A stretch of DNA of 64,000 nt from an uncultured Bacilli bacterium (GCA_910584655.1 CAJUBJ010000006.1:60718-124717), one strand, 5' to 3'. Numbered from the stretch's first letter, positions 37,601-43,478 are shown. Numbers and translations: made by a program. The notes: generated from the sequence alone by a model not told the origin.

Positions 37601-37664
37601 AATAAGCTTTGGAATTCCAGAAGAAGACTTAGCTTTAATTAAAGGCAGAAAAAAAGGAGCTTAA
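34608..37664 (+). CDS. rnr: Ribonuclease R with duplicated N-terminal RNA-binding module
   Basis: 3'-5' exoribonuclease of the RNB family, 1018 aa, about 250 longer than usual. Catalytic core: 'TIDGAKTKDRDDAVSIE' (metal-binding aspartates), 'VHIADVSHYI', 'SLNEGVDRLTLSC' and 'YGHFTSPIRRAADL'. An S1 domain ends the protein. The winged-helix plus cold-shock part occurs twice, near residues 125-228 and 345-448 (sharing 'YVQGEI/LVQGVI', 'ALDGD', 'VEKVIKRKDGL/VEKIIKRKDGL'). The ATG at 34608 follows GGAGGG. An extra RNA-binding unit may aid structured RNA decay. Confidence 0.95.
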   Translation: MNEEVLKSYILLALNYPGQKGKMNSATDILKKVCRIAETDMKNFGDVYSVYVDEGATKDKEHILLNNEVILTPYKGVNHPIVGNMSDIRINNINDRFVVKVEKDDNEGIYVAKFVGRIGNIEDITRLLEELELTGEVYIKNGQYRSFPDEVGYVQGEITFNSKNEGFITNDLGQKYYVHPNDLNGALDGDIVILKPTRKMYQDSIVSRVEKVIKRKDGLIACEVVDKKGKKVINPLLKLNYPIMISEEELAKLNVGDRILVRIDTPNNSRYYGEVISLVTKVDEVEIQEDETTIESEYVIANGGTKDDALNLVKKFVLDSKSKKYSFSELLKKICSFKNFSSTELEEALQELENDGLIYIDKNGLYSAFPADLGLVQGVITVSKYDEGLITTEDGKRFKVESKDMHDALDGDTVIIRPTKKIKQGHIIAKVEKIIKRKDGLVVVEVVKDELGDYVLRPFNARLENEIRINPSSMKPLVEGDRIVVKIDQLSNKGCYFAEFVKNIGHKDDPDADLKVIAIENNIMIEFSDKALEEAEATPTEVSNVEKSGRLDLTDKLIFTIDGAKTKDRDDAVSIEVNENGNYIVGVHIADVSHYIYPGMQLWEESLTRATSVYMADTVIPMIPHKLSNGICSLNEGVDRLTLSCIMEVSPQGQILKYDFVDSVINSRKAMTYEAVNQIFEDGEMVDGYEEFYDALELMRKLSARLEKVKEKRGYVNFGSNDLEIEMDENGKPLQFRPKEQRTAEKIIENLMLLANECYANYMIIPAPLRVHETPDEEKIEEAFEMLDKSGIKVKATHDITNGKIIQQILEQINDMDERSVAANIILRAMKRARYDVERIGHFGLGLQNYGHFTSPIRRAADLRGHYNLRMQRDNRFNIKDFDEFHETMEAFCQHISRKERNADQAERDANEYEMIRYMMEHLGEKFNAHVTYVSSKVIFVKTEQGIDGRIYPDDIEGDKFTFNDSTLSFNGRKTKKKIRIGSNLVLTALEADRDFGSISFGIPEEDLALIKGRKKGA
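34985..35950 (+). repeat. Internal duplication in rnr
   Basis: Two related blocks at about 34985-35290 and 35645-35950, offset by about 660 bp, encode the winged-helix/cold-shock unit. Protein identity is high in short stretches (GALDGDIVILKPTRK against DALDGDTVIIRPTKK). Confidence 0.85.
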
Positions 37665-37675
37665 TAAGTTCCTTT

Positions 37676-37900
37676 TTATCTGTTTATAATAGCTAGTAAA
37701 ACCATTATTAAAGCGATTACTCCTACGGCAATTAAGAGAAGATTTAACATATCCCCTCCCATTGCCTCTGCTGCGACGTCATATGTAACTTCTTTAATCA
37801 TTAAAAAAAAGTCTTTGAACATTTCCCAAACATCTTTAAATTCGGCCATCAATTGATCCCAAAAGGACTCTTTTACGATAAGATAAGTTAATAAATTCAT
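37676..37900 (-). CDS. Small membrane protein
   Basis: 74 aa. An amphipathic aromatic N-terminal half ('WDQLMAEFKDVWEMFKDFFL') precedes one C-terminal membrane helix ('LLLIAVGVIALIMVLLAII'). It converges with rnr. No family recognised, and no cysteine or histidine motif. The ATG has AAGGAAG at good distance. Confidence 0.6.
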   Translation of the reverse strand: MNLLTYLIVKESFWDQLMAEFKDVWEMFKDFFLMIKEVTYDVAAEAMGGDMLNLLLIAVGVIALIMVLLAIINR

Positions 37901-37980
37901 ATTTTTTCCACTTCCTTACCATTTAATTATAATATATGCTTGCATTTTCTTCAATTATTTGTTATTCTATTTATGCGTAT

Positions 37981-38057
37981 GGCGGAATTGGTGAAGTGGT
38001 TAACACACCAGATTGTGGCTCTGGCACGCGTGGGTTCGATCCCCACATTTCGCCCCA
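37981..38057 (+). tRNA. tRNA-His (GTG)
   Basis: Complete cloverleaf: acceptor GCGGAAT/ATTTCGC, anticodon loop TTGTGGC with GTG, T arm GTGGG-TTCGATC-CCCAC, encoded CCA. The extra G at 37981 pairs with C73, the tRNA-His identity feature. Its 3' end (38040-38057) is the left copy of a 21-bp repeat that marks an integrated element. Confidence 0.97.
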
Positions 38058-38060
38058 TTT
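38040..38060 (+). repeat. attL, left 21-bp repeat
   Basis: Lies in the T arm, acceptor stem and CCA of tRNA-His. It starts TCCCCACATTT, ends CCCCATTT, and is identical to 40676-40696. Confidence 0.88.
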
Positions 38061-38068
38061 TTTGTTTA

Positions 38069-39052
38069 TTACGCAATTAAACGCGTGATAATAGATTGAA
38101 ATATTTTTTTAAGAATGCGTTGCAGTGCGTCGAAAAAAAATAACTTTCTGTGAGGAGTACTATGTATTCCTCTTTTTGTATGTAAATACACATCAACTGT
38201 CATAGATACTTTACTATGTCCCAAGTCTTTTGATACTTCATCAATAGGCTTATTTTTATGAATCATACGAGTAGCATAACTATGTCTAAATTGATGTTGT
38301 GTTATTTCACGTATATTCGCCTTTTTACAAGCATTCTTTTTATATCTGTCAATTGTTGTTGGACTTAGTGGCTTTTTACCACCAAATATAAAATAATCTT
38401 CTGGACAACTACCAAAATGCTTTATATAGTAGCAACGTAAAATAAATATTCTTAATTTAGCTATTAAAGATAATTTTAAATACCTTATTGAACTTTGATT
38501 TTTAGGAGTATCCAGTTCCCTTTGACCTTTTCTATGGATACTATGTTGAATATGAATATAATTGCCTTCAATGTCACAAAATCTTAGTGCCATAGCTTCA
38601 CTAGGTCTTGTACCAAAAAAGAACATAAAGTTAAAGAATTGTTTTATTATAAAGTTATCTAAGCATTTTCTAAATGTTCTAAATTCAGTCAATGTATAAT
38701 AATCATAATTTTTAACTTCTGCTTTTTTCTTGAAGTTCCCTACTTGTAGTACTATATTTTCTTTTAGATAGGAATATTTTATACAATATTCAATAAATGA
38801 ACTAAAGTCATAAAATAAAGTACTATTAAAACTATTAGAGAAATCTTTGTCAATTATATTATTTTGCCATTCAATAATATCTTTTTTAGTCAATAATGTA
38901 ATTTCTTTATCTTTAAAATATGGTAATATATGGTTTCTAAAATTGCGTTGCAGTGCGTCGAAACCTTGTTTTTTATGTCGTTTACTAGCATATACTAAAA
39001 AATCATTGTAAACTTCATCAAATTTATTACCTTTCTTTTTAGACATTTCCAT
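38069..39052 (-). CDS. int: Tyrosine recombinase (integrase) of the tRNA-His element
   Basis: 327 aa. Catalytic residues: R in 'GTRPSEAMAL', the 'HQFRHSYAT' HxxR box, H in 'LGHSKVSMTVDVY' and the tyrosine in 'VDVYLH'. An N-terminal SAM-like core-binding domain precedes it. It would catalyse insertion at tRNA-His and excision. The C-terminal tail after the catalytic tyrosine includes 'FFFDALQRILKK', and a like 'GFDALQRNFRNH' occurs near the N-terminus; both are encoded by an exact 20-bp repeat. It follows the RHH gene in the same direction. Confidence 0.93.
   Translation of the reverse strand: MEMSKKKGNKFDEVYNDFLVYASKRHKKQGFDALQRNFRNHILPYFKDKEITLLTKKDIIEWQNNIIDKDFSNSFNSTLFYDFSSFIEYCIKYSYLKENIVLQVGNFKKKAEVKNYDYYTLTEFRTFRKCLDNFIIKQFFNFMFFFGTRPSEAMALRFCDIEGNYIHIQHSIHRKGQRELDTPKNQSSIRYLKLSLIAKLRIFILRCYYIKHFGSCPEDYFIFGGKKPLSPTTIDRYKKNACKKANIREITQHQFRHSYATRMIHKNKPIDEVSKDLGHSKVSMTVDVYLHTKRGIHSTPHRKLFFFDALQRILKKIFQSIITRLIA
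38116..38135. repeat. 20-bp direct repeat, copy 1, inside int
   Basis: TGCGTTGCAGTGCGTCGAAA, identical to 38944-38963. A shorter piece, GCGTCGAA, recurs at about 40705 beside the right repeat. Confidence 0.8.
38944..38963. repeat. 20-bp direct repeat, copy 2, inside int
   Basis: Exact match to 38116-38135, 828 bp away, both coding for FDALQR in the same frame. Confidence 0.8.
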
Positions 39053-39079
39053 AATCCTTTCTAAAAAATTGAATGTGAA

Positions 39080-39376
39080 CTATAGAATATTGTCTGTATC
39101 TGCTTTTATTTCTAATACTTTGTTATTTATTTCTTCTGCATTAGAAATAGTATCTTCAGTTATTTTACCACTTTGAATATCATTCATGAATTTGAACATA
39201 TCCGGAAGTAAATTCATCATAGAATCATTATTCAAAGATTGATTTAATAAAACTATAAATGCAGAAGTAGTATTAATACCTAAATTTTCAGCATAATCAC
39301 AAACTTTGTCATACAATGAAACAGGAATATTCATATTAATTCTTTTCATTTCAATTTTTGATTTTTTCATTGCCAT
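39080..39376 (-). CDS. Ribbon-helix-helix-like small protein of the element
   Basis: About 98 aa. 'KRINMNIPVSLYDKVCDYAE' then 'NLGINTTSAFIVLLNQSL' is the strand-helix-turn-helix plan of RHH DNA-binding proteins (CopG/ParD-like). The rest is an acidic helical tail. It probably represses its own promoter, which has a palindrome over the -10 box, and may control copy number or int. The exact ATG among three close ones (39385, 39382, 39376) is uncertain. Located between rep and int. Confidence 0.7.
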   Translation of the reverse strand: MAMKKSKIEMKRINMNIPVSLYDKVCDYAENLGINTTSAFIVLLNQSLNNDSMMNLLPDMFKFMNDIQSGKITEDTISNAEEINNKVLEIKADTDNIL

Positions 39377-39436
39377 ATACATCAACTCACTTTCTAATAT
39401 CTCATCATATTTGTCAGAATCCTAATGTATTGACAA

Positions 39437-39451
39437 GATGATTATATCATC
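39437..39451. promoter_or_regulatory. Palindrome over -10 of RHH promoter
   Basis: GATGATTATATCATC is a perfect 6-3-6 inverted repeat overlapping the -10. A likely operator for the RHH protein (inference). Confidence 0.6.
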
Positions 39452-39469
39452 ATCATATACATATGTCAA
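39441..39469 (-). promoter_or_regulatory. Consensus promoter of RHH-int
   Basis: On the minus strand TTGACA and TATAAT are both perfect consensus boxes with a 17-bp spacer, about 65 nt before the RHH start. Confidence 0.8.
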
Positions 39470-39510
39470 CCATATTCTTTTATTTTTTTACACTCGCCGT
39501 TTTGGGCATA

Positions 39511-39548
39511 TCTCATCAAAAAAAATGTAGCCATTCTTTTTGATAAGA
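39511..39548. other. 17-bp stem with 4-nt loop (possible sso or terminator)
   Basis: The arms 39511-39527 and 39532-39548 pair fully if two G-U pairs are allowed, around a TAGC loop. It lies in the 290-bp gap downstream of rep, where a single-strand origin or rep terminator is expected. The rest of the gap shows no gene. Confidence 0.6.
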
Positions 39549-39671
39549 CTACACCATTATTAGGGCAACGAAAACATCAATTACGTATCCGGCATAATCA
39601 CAAGCCATGCAAGCTTTTATTCCGTTACTCCATTGACATTTTCTTTTGCCTTCATAAAAACTGAAAGTGTG

Positions 39672-40544
39672 TTATAATATAGATGTTTTTTGGTATTCAA
39701 GATAAACCACTTTTGAATTGTCATATGGGTTAATATATTCATTTTGATAAATAAGTGATGAATCTTGAATTTTATTTTGATAAAATTTAATTTCTTTTTC
39801 ATTGTCGAAAGAAATATAATTTTCTATTGGTTTATTTAAATTTATAGAATTAAAATATCTACGACGACCAAAAAGTCTATTATCAATATCTTTAGTCATA
39901 TATTTAGCAATATAACCTATAACCTTTTTAGGGTCATTTTTAAGTGGTTCTACGCTACTAAATCCGTCTAACCAATATTTTATATGTTTAAATTTTTTAT
40001 TATCTTCTTGAGCATATATTAGTGTTGTATCATTAATGCTTATATTACAAAGCATATGATAATGTATTGCTCCTCTTTTTTGAAATTCTGTAATACATAA
40101 ATATTTAAAATCTTTCTTAACTCTCCTAACTTTGTCTACGAAATATTTAAATCTTTTATATGCTACATTTATGTCCTTAATGTTTTCTTCAAATGTTAAT
40201 GTTATAAAAGTCTCCCATTCTTTCATATTAGCTTTAGCTAATCTCTGACATTCTAGTTTACTTCTTACAATGTTTTTCAATTCAATAGTACATAATTCAT
40301 TTTTTTTATTTGTATTACTACTATCTTCTTCAAACATTTCATCAATATTAATTTTATTTAAATTCAAATCATCAAAGTCTTTTTTACCTTTATTTTTCAT
40401 CTTTCTATCTTCGTAAAAATAGACTTGAACATAAGAGCCACAATCAACTAATTTAACATCATATAACTCTTTTATTGTCGCTGTTATGAGCTTACTATCA
40501 AGTATAGGAAAGCTCATATCCGGAAGTTTTTCTAATTTCTCCAT
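39672..40544 (-). CDS. rep: HUH rolling-circle replication initiator (gpA/VP4-like)
   Basis: 290 aa. Motif 1 'FITLTF', motif 2 'AIHYHMLCN' with the HUH histidines, and motif 3 'YIAKYMTK' with two tyrosines spaced YxxxY. The dual tyrosine is typical of phiX174 gpA, microvirus VP4 and related plasmid Reps. It would nick the double-strand origin, stay bound to the 5' end, and drive rolling-circle replication. About 110 residues of unknown type precede motif 1. Starts 30 nt from paired GC-rich hairpins, the likely origin. No capsid gene is nearby. Confidence 0.88.
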   Translation of the reverse strand: MEKLEKLPDMSFPILDSKLITATIKELYDVKLVDCGSYVQVYFYEDRKMKNKGKKDFDDLNLNKINIDEMFEEDSSNTNKKNELCTIELKNIVRSKLECQRLAKANMKEWETFITLTFEENIKDINVAYKRFKYFVDKVRRVKKDFKYLCITEFQKRGAIHYHMLCNISINDTTLIYAQEDNKKFKHIKYWLDGFSSVEPLKNDPKKVIGYIAKYMTKDIDNRLFGRRRYFNSINLNKPIENYISFDNEKEIKFYQNKIQDSSLIYQNEYINPYDNSKVVYLEYQKTSIL

Positions 40545-40577
40545 TCTTTAATAAGCAAAAGTCTATAGGCTTGTTGT

Positions 40578-40608
40578 TGACGTTGGGCGTCACAACCTCC
40601 AGTGACGC
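40578..40608. other. Overlapping GC-rich hairpins upstream of rep, candidate double-strand origin
   Basis: TGACG-TTGGG-CGTCA (40578-40592) and GCGTCAC-AACCTCCA-GTGACGC (40587-40608) are perfect inverted repeats that share an arm and cannot form at once. They stand out in AT-rich sequence. This is the usual look of a rolling-circle nick site. Confidence 0.6.
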
Positions 40609-40675
40609 ACCATTCATCACCAATCAAGCACATTTTTAGCCATTTTAAGACACTTTTTAATACAAATAGAGTTAT

Positions 40676-40696
40676 TCCCCACATTTCGCCCCATTT
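40676..40696 (+). repeat. attR, right 21-bp repeat
   Basis: Identical to the tRNA-His 3' end at 38040-38060. There is no tRNA body upstream of it, so it is the outer copy left by integration. Confidence 0.88.
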
Positions 40697-40739
40697 AATA
40701 AAACGCGTCGAACTTTTTATATTTTCGACTTAAATAATT

Positions 40740-40769
40740 GAATGATAGTTTCTTACTATCGTTTTTTTG
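40740..40769 (+). terminator. Terminator, probably the former tRNA-His one
   Basis: GATAGT and ACTATC pair around TTCTT, followed by seven T. It is about 45 bp after attR, so before integration it would have lain just past tRNA-His. Confidence 0.6.
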
Positions 40770-40801
40770 TTTCTAAAATTTATAGAAAGGATTTTAGAAA
40801 T

Positions 40802-41074
40802 ATGTTAAATATTACAACTAAAAAATTAGAGTTAGATGTAGATTTAAAAGAAAGATTAAATATTATATGTGATATGCTTCATACTACAATGACTATTGAA
40901 CATGGATCAATTAGAAGTATTGATATGACTAATATCAGATATATCGAGCCACATAAGATAATAATAAATAATATAACTCTACTTGCTTTCAATTATTCTA
41001 CTGATATTTATATTAATGTTTTAACTCATAAAGTAAAAATATCTGAACTAACTAAAATACTTAAGAATAGTTAA
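40802..41074 (+). CDS. Small hypothetical protein after the element
   Basis: 90 aa from the ATG at 40802, which has GAAAGGA at good distance. The protein looks alpha/beta: 'LNITTKKLELDVDLKERLNI', then strands such as 'IRYIEPHKIIINNITLLAF'. No family recognised. It lies outside the 21-bp repeats, right of the element, and may belong to the older decayed element whose leader follows. Confidence 0.55.
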   Translation: MLNITTKKLELDVDLKERLNIICDMLHTTMTIEHGSIRSIDMTNIRYIEPHKIIINNITLLAFNYSTDIYINVLTHKVKISELTKILKNS

Positions 41075-41078
41075 ACTA

Positions 41079-41106
41079 TTGACTTTTATTAAAAATAATC
41101 TATAAT
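41079..41106 (+). promoter_or_regulatory. Promoter of leader RNA
   Basis: TTGACT (41079-41084) and TATAAT (41101-41106) with a 16-bp spacer. Confidence 0.65.
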
Positions 41107-41260
41107 AAATAACCATTTAAAGTGTTTGAGGATTTATCCCCTAGTAAAGGAGGTACATCTATGATTAAACAAAAGAAAAAATGTATTTAAAAATTTATAT
41201 GGTTATTTAAGAGGAGTCAGTAGTATTTAACTTCGTTAGTGCTACTTTCTCCTCTTTTTT
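41107..41260 (+). promoter_or_regulatory. Attenuator-like leader with terminator
   Basis: AAATAACCA (41107-41115) pairs perfectly with TGGTTATTT (41200-41208). Immediately after, AAGAGGAG (41209-41216) pairs with CTCCTCTT (41249-41256), followed by a T run. A strong ribosome site and a 9-codon ORF lie between the first pair. This is the plan of translation-coupled attenuation. The controlled gene now is only a fragment. Confidence 0.6.
41161..41190 (+). CDS. Leader peptide, 9 codons
   Basis: MIKQKKKCI with TAA stop, directly preceded by AAAGGAGGT at ideal spacing. The lysine-rich content and position before a terminator hairpin suggest a regulatory ORF rather than a functional peptide. Confidence 0.5.
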   Translation: MIKQKKKCI

Positions 41261-41280
41261 CGTTTAAAGTAGGAATTAAA

Positions 41281-41346
41281 GTGAAAGATGAATTTGAAAA
41301 GAAAGTTGCTGGTATATATATCAGAGTATCACCTTATATTACATAA
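41281..41346 (+). pseudogene. Serine recombinase, N-terminal fragment
   Basis: The 21 codons read VKDEFEKKVAGIYIRVSPYIT and then stop. 'VAGIYIRVS' is the first strand of large serine recombinases, with the S of RVS being the nucleophile, normally followed by T and D/E-Q. Here the match ends at about 41332 and runs into the end of the minus-strand zinc-ribbon gene. It is the scar of a lost element. Confidence 0.65.
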
Positions 41347-41722
41347 CTTTATCTACACCATATTGTGCTTCTTCTTCTGAAAAATCATCATCCATTAATC
41401 TTCATTTTAAGTCCTTTTTTGAATATGGATCACATTCCAACCAACTTTTTGCTGCTCTAATTGCTTGTGCTTTCCAACCAGATAACTCTACATCAAATTC
41501 ATTTGGCATATCTGTATCACTTAAATCAACCTCATAATTGTCTAATTGAGCCTTAATTCTACCATTTTCAAAATCATATCCTATTTTTTCATAATTAAAA
41601 TCTACTTTGAATATAGAATGGCAATAATTACATTCAATTTCTCTTGCATTATCTAATGATTTAAGCATAGCACCACAATTTTTACATTTTAACTCAACTA
41701 ATTTAAAATTTTCATTATTCAT
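41339..41722 (-). pseudogene. Zinc-ribbon protein with Ltp-like helical repeat, in-frame TGA
   Basis: The ATG at 41722 starts a zinc ribbon ('LKCKNCGAML' and 'IECNYCHSIF') of about 40 residues, then a linker and 'AIRAAKSWLECDPYSKKDLK', where a TGA stop stands (41402-41404). The same frame goes on with 'RLMDDDFSEEEAQYGVDKVM' to a TAA at 41339. The joined text matches one complete repeat of the Ltp/host-cell-surface type ('AKSYL...FS...GL...EGF...A.YGVD'). So the TGA either cuts an old gene or is read through. With the TGA as stop the product is 106 aa. AAAGGAATCGG precedes the ATG. Confidence 0.6.
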
Positions 41723-41743
41723 TTGTTTCCGATTCCTTTATAT

Positions 41744-41914
41744 TTAAAACCACTTTTTGTTTCTTCTTTTATTTGGCTTTATATCAAACAAAAAGTAAAA
41801 AAAGTATAATGGAGCAAATAATAATACAAACGGAGCTGCTATAAGCTTAGGTGCTGTTTTAAAAAATCGCTTATTATAGTAATAACTCGCCAGCTTGTTT
41901 CTTCCTCTTCCCAT
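41744..41914 (-). CDS. Small basic membrane peptide (56 aa)
   Basis: ATG at 41914, stop at 41744. A basic N-terminus ('MGRGRNKLASYYYNKRFFK') precedes a hydrophobic, aromatic helix ('FVLLFAPLYFFYFLF') and a basic tail ('KPNKRRNKKW'). It is a single-pass membrane protein lying 21 nt upstream of the zinc-ribbon gene on the same strand. The ribosome site is weak (AAGGATATT). No family known to me. Confidence 0.5.
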   Translation of the reverse strand: MGRGRNKLASYYYNKRFFKTAPKLIAAPFVLLFAPLYFFYFLFDIKPNKRRNKKWF

Positions 41915-42094
41915 TATTCAATATCCTTCTTTCATTACACTATATTGTATCAAATTTTCAAGTTTTTTCATATGTATATATATACAATTTTATTATAAAC
42001 ATATTTTTTCATTATCTATTTACAATATTATTTTATCTTATGTTATAATAATTCATGAATTTACAATTAATGACATTAGATAGGGATGATAATA

Positions 42095-43273
42095 ATGGCA
42101 AAAAAAACAATTACAAAGCAGCAGCATTATATTCCTAAATTTTATTTAAAGAATTTCGCAAACGAAAAAAAGAGATTTAATATAATTAATGTCAAAAAAA
42201 TAGATTATATTGAGGATATTCCTTACTTATCACAATTTAAAGAAAAATATTTTTATGACTATGATAATAAGATTGAAAATCAACTAAATAAATTAGAAAC
42301 AACTTGGTCAATTATAATAAATAAAATTATATCGGGAGTTTTTCCAAACAATGAAGAAAAACAAATACTAAAACAATTTGCTCTATATCAGAGAAATAGG
42401 ACATTATATCGTTCAAATGAATTATTAGAAATATCATGGCAATCAGAATTATTAAAATTAGAAATGCAATACAAAATAAAACTTGATGAAGAAAGAAAAA
42501 AAGAATTAAAAAAACTCTTTATAAACAATTTCCCATATAAAACAATTGTAGAATCTTTAAACCTAATAAAAAAGAATGAGAAAATTATTGATGATTTAGA
42601 TGTTGCTATTATTAAATACAACACAAAATTAAAATTAATATCATCAGATAATCCAATAGTTCATTATAATAATTTTGATATGAAAAGTGTTGGCTATAAT
42701 AATGCTGGATTAATTATCTTTTTCCCAATATCAAGCGAATTATTATGTGTTATATACGATTCAAAAATGTATCCGTTTTTAAATAATAAAACTATTATTA
42801 ATAATAACAATGAATATGAAGTAAAGTATTTAAATTATTATCAAATTTTAAATTCTAATACTTTTGTATTTTATAGAGATTCTTTTCTTACTAAAATTAT
42901 TATTAAATTTATAGAAAAAAAATCTATTCAAAAAATACTAAGTTTACCAAAACTTAAAACTGATATTTTAGGAGATGATACGCAAAAATTATTATCTTTT
43001 CATGCAAAATATATATATTTAGAACATAATTTTTCATTTGCAAAATTATCTCAAAATGCAATATTAGTACCACAAAATGCAAGAGATTGGTTTCCTAGAA
43101 AATACGATGAAAAATTTTGTGAAAATAATTTGAAAAACAGAAAAAATATTATCCCTTTATTTCAAATGCTAAATGAAAATGAAAAACTAAAAAAAGAATT
43201 TAAAAATGCAATATTTTGGAATGACAAAGAAATAGATATTTATATAAATTTTGTTTTAAACTATTGGAAATAA
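42095..43273 (+). CDS. DUF4238 domain protein
   Basis: 392 aa. The N-terminal 'KQQHYIPKFYLKNFANEKKR' is the defining start of DUF4238, and 'LALYQRNRT'-like and 'SDNPIV' segments also fit ('FALYQRNRTLYRS', 'LISSDNPIVHYNN'). DUF4238 proteins are cytosolic, of unknown activity, and often found in accessory islands. The ATG at 42095 is behind GGGATGAT; the ATG at 42086 is less well placed. Its neighbours, an Abi gene and element scars, suggest a defence or mobile context, by inference. Confidence 0.85.
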   Translation: MAKKTITKQQHYIPKFYLKNFANEKKRFNIINVKKIDYIEDIPYLSQFKEKYFYDYDNKIENQLNKLETTWSIIINKIISGVFPNNEEKQILKQFALYQRNRTLYRSNELLEISWQSELLKLEMQYKIKLDEERKKELKKLFINNFPYKTIVESLNLIKKNEKIIDDLDVAIIKYNTKLKLISSDNPIVHYNNFDMKSVGYNNAGLIIFFPISSELLCVIYDSKMYPFLNNKTIINNNNEYEVKYLNYYQILNSNTFVFYRDSFLTKIIIKFIEKKSIQKILSLPKLKTDILGDDTQKLLSFHAKYIYLEHNFSFAKLSQNAILVPQNARDWFPRKYDEKFCENNLKNRKNIIPLFQMLNENEKLKKEFKNAIFWNDKEIDIYINFVLNYWK

Positions 43274-43379
43274 AAAATATATTAACAAATCTTTATATAT
43301 ATTTAGAATTTAGATAAAATTTGTTAGCACCTTAGATTTGTTAGTCAAGTCAATATTATAAAATCTTTTATAAAAATAA

Positions 43380-43409
43380 TTGACATCCATGGGTATTCCA
43401 TGGTATAAG
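43380..43409 (+). promoter_or_regulatory. Promoter of abi, with CCATGG pair in spacer
   Basis: TTGACA (43380-43385) and TATAAG (43404-43409), 18-bp spacer. The spacer holds CCATGG-GTATT-CCATGG (43387-43403), an inverted repeat suited to a repressor. Confidence 0.6.
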
Positions 43410-43415
43410 TATGTT

Positions 43416-43458
43416 AATTGGTACTCAGGAAACTTGTGAAGCCCTGAGTCAATTTTTA
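43416..43458 (+). ncRNA. Stem-loop RNA 1, upstream of abi
   Basis: ACTCAGG (43423-43429) and CCTGAGT (43443-43449) form a 7-bp stem around the 13-nt loop AAACTTGTGAAGC. AATTG and CAATT extend it after a small bulge, and a TTTTTATTT run follows, so it can act as a terminator ahead of abi. The same loop recurs at 44387-44399 with a different stem. Confidence 0.7.
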
Positions 43459-43478
43459 TTTATGGAGGATTTCGGTTA

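Larger units (their letters stand above)
38040..40696. mobile_element. Miniature integrative element in tRNA-His (about 2.65 kb)
   Basis: A 21-bp direct repeat (38040-38060 and 40676-40696), comprising the 3' end of tRNA-His plus CCATTT, bounds three minus-strand genes: Rep (40544), a small RHH-like protein (39385) and a tyrosine recombinase (39052). The recombinase lies directly next to the tRNA, as usual for tRNA-targeted elements. The integration keeps the tRNA whole. It has no capsid, mobilisation or cargo gene that I can see. It best fits an integrated rolling-circle plasmid or a phage-derived satellite. Confidence 0.88.

Noticed and set aside
37981..40696. Prophage
   Set aside because: Integrase and a VP4-like Rep are present, but no capsid, pilot, portal or lysis gene is found in the 2.65 kb.
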